From Mucilaginibacter sp. L294 (GTDB lineage: Bacteria > Bacteroidota > Bacteroidia > Sphingobacteriales > Sphingobacteriaceae), in the NCBI RefSeq assembly GCF_001636615.1, contig NZ_LGEK01000041.1:1-42779 (forward strand): a DNA stretch of 42,779 nucleotides, written 5' to 3'. Shown here one piece after another: positions 41,544-42,779 of this stretch. The translations under genes were made by a program, and so were the position numbers. The notes under the pieces are model-generated. The model was given only the letters and a program-made list of their open reading frames with translations, was not told where the DNA came from and ran no database searches. The stretch's first letter is position 1. Each line of letters starts with the position of its first letter.

Positions 41544-42541
41544 TGACCGAACCGGACCCAAATCATAATTCAAAAGCAGGCATTTCAGGGTCAAAAAACA
41601 GCGTTTTGGAATCGAAAAAAAACGTTTCAAAGTCGAAAAAAGGCGTTTCAAATCCCAATTCGGGCGTTAATAAGAACCTTTTAATCCTCCATTTTACCGT
41701 TTTTATCTGGGGATTTACCGGAATTTTGGGTCAATTAATCTCCATTTCGGCGGTAAATTTGGTTTGGTACAGGGTATTAATTGCCACCATTTCGTTGTTT
41801 TTGTACTTTAAATTTAATAAAACAGCGTTCAAAATTGACCTGAAAACACTGGTAAAATTGCTCTTAACAGGGGCTTTAGTGGGTGGCCATTGGATCCTTT
41901 TCTTCGCTTCAATCAAGCTTTCTACCGTACCAGTAACGCTGGTTTGCCTGTCATCCATCACCCTTTTTACGGCTATTTTTGAGCCAATAATTAACAAAAA
42001 ACGTATCTCAAAAATGGAGATCGTGGCCGGGCTTTTAATTATTTCTGGCATCATTTTAATTTTCAAATTTGAAACGCAATACACTAAGGGTATCATAGCA
42101 GGCCTGGTTAGTGCGGTACTGGCAAGCCTTTTTGCCATCATAAACGGCCGCCAGGTGAAGCATCACGAGGCTCCCGTTATCGCTTTTTATGAGCTATCGG
42201 GCGCCCTGTTATGGATCACAATTTACCTGTTTGCTACCTCGGGCACTGCCGGTTTTCGTATCCCAAAGACCGCCGATCTGGGGTATCTTTTACTGCTTGG
42301 CACGGTGTGTACATCGCTTGCCTACGTTGCCGGCGTGTCTGTAATGCGCGAGCTTTCGGCGTTCCGCGTGGCCTTGATCACCAACCTCGAGCCGGTGTAC
42401 GGCATCATTATGGCCTTCCTTTTTTTTGGCGATATGAATAAAATGTCTATTGGTTTCTGGGTTGGTTCTGTTATTATCTTGTCTACTATCTTCCTGTTTC
42501 CTGTTGCCCAAAAGCAGGTGGCTAAACGCCGCAACCGGTAG
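41543..42541 (+). CDS. EamA/DMT-family transporter
   Basis: A 332-aa drug/metabolite-type transporter with about ten TMs arranged as two EamA repeats (LLILHFTVFIWGFTGILGQL onward; MREL..FRVALITNLEPVYG in the second). The substrate is unknown. The start is ATG at 41543, one nt inside the previous stop. The first 45 residues are a hydrophilic Ser/Lys/Asn tail made by a 21-bp tandem repeat, unusual for the family. The last gene before the artefact end, with no clear terminator. Confidence 0.9.
   Translation: MTEPDPNHNSKAGISGSKNSVLESKKNVSKSKKGVSNPNSGVNKNLLILHFTVFIWGFTGILGQLISISAVNLVWYRVLIATISLFLYFKFNKTAFKIDLKTLVKLLLTGALVGGHWILFFASIKLSTVPVTLVCLSSITLFTAIFEPIINKKRISKMEIVAGLLIISGIILIFKFETQYTKGIIAGLVSAVLASLFAIINGRQVKHHEAPVIAFYELSGALLWITIYLFATSGTAGFRIPKTADLGYLLLLGTVCTSLAYVAGVSVMRELSAFRVALITNLEPVYGIIMAFLFFGDMNKMSIGFWVGSVIILSTIFLFPVAQKQVAKRRNR
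41580..41663 (+). repeat. 21-bp degenerate tandem repeat in the EamA 5' coding end
   Basis: Four units of 21 nt start at 41580, 41601, 41622 and 41643, each beginning (G/A)CGTTT or GCATTT and carrying a TCAAAAAA or TCGAAAAAA core. They encode a 7-residue pattern (VSKSKKG, VLESKKN, VSNPNSG). Confidence 0.75.
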
Positions 42542-42760
42542 TCTTATCCGTTTTTATCCTTTATATATCCTTGCCAATTGTCCTCGCTTTTCACAGGGTA
42601 GGGGCAAAGTATCCTCCAATTTACAACCCATTTTAAGCCCCTCTGAGCCATTATAATTTTTATACCTGTTATTCCCCGTGAAAATATTTACGGGCGAAAC
42701 TGGGGCAAATTTCAAAATCAATTAGTGTATTTAATGCTAAAAGTAACTATAGTTATAAAC
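42542..42760. other. 219-nt tail without a recognised gene
   Basis: This AT-rich stretch has no supported gene. An 8-bp hairpin (about 42675-42694) begins CCCGTG and ends CGGG but lacks a T-run. Nothing else stands out before the adapter. Confidence 0.6.
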
Positions 42761-42779
42761 CTGTCTCTTATACACATCT
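42761..42779 (-). other. Tn5/Nextera mosaic-end adapter at the right end
   Basis: The last 19 bases are the reverse complement of the first 19 (the Tn5 mosaic end). As at the left end, this is library sequence and not native DNA. Confidence 0.97.

Noticed and set aside
42675..42694. Hairpin after the EamA gene as terminator
   Set aside because: The stem is short with a G-T pair, lies 130 nt after the stop, and has no T-run.

Overview
The window is one continuous stretch of a Bacteroidota chromosome, most likely from the Sphingobacteriaceae (Mucilaginibacter- or Pedobacter-like). Supporting signs are Rho with a long acidic insert, the tgt to LptF/G-type permease pair, a BlaI/M56 pair, lipoproteins with Bacteroidota-style signal sequences, start codons without Shine-Dalgarno sequences, and promoters resembling TAnnTTTG. 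Gene density is high and nearly all genes are core metabolism or housekeeping. I see no rRNA, tRNA, CRISPR array, prophage, transposase or recognisable defence island. Both ends carry the 19-bp Tn5/Nextera mosaic end (1-19 and 42761-42779), so the window limits are library artefacts and the first gene is cut.

Layout. 20-3883: truncated GH19 chitinase-like lipoprotein, small secreted protein, secreted chorismate mutase-like protein behind a branched-chain-amino-acid-type binding lipoprotein, and a hypothetical. 3891-8325 (minus): serine hydrolase, AraC regulator, orphan MacB/LolD-like ATPase, gatC, plsC. 8367-15079: trpS, deoxynucleoside kinase, hypothetical, then pyrG, an SRPBCC protein and yidC. 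15251-22620: DnaQ/GIY-YIG fusion nuclease, flavin-split-barrel protein, pyrF, rho, pssA, purS, an HPt protein and folK. 22703-28253: sppA, PQQ-propeller lipoprotein, an AT-rich orphan, and PolX with a degenerate polymerase site. 28326-31724: ADP-heptose block (rfaE1, gmhA, rfaE2, GT9). 31785-36299: outer-membrane barrel, SixA-like phosphatase, dprA, and a blaI/blaR1-like pair behind three operator palindromes. 36289-38619 (minus): GT2, ECF sigma factor and rsmG with overlapping ends. 39297-42541: tgt, LptF/G permease and EamA transporter, nearly overlapping.

Several genes converge on the cell envelope: heptose supply and transfer, the LptF/G-type permease, yidC, pssA, plsC, sppA and the barrel. 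Others serve nucleotide supply (pyrG, pyrF, purS, dNK), translation (trpS, gatC, rsmG, tgt) and DNA processing (dprA, PolX, the fusion nuclease). Long gaps are filled with short palindromic repeats resembling REP elements. The most notable points are the operator/promoter architecture and proline-rich receptor of the blaI/M56 pair, the PolX whose palm Asp pair is lost while its PHP site is intact, a Tgt without its zinc cysteines, the secreted chorismate mutase operon, and several families of intergenic palindromes. I did not find convincing evidence for a wholly new multi-gene system.
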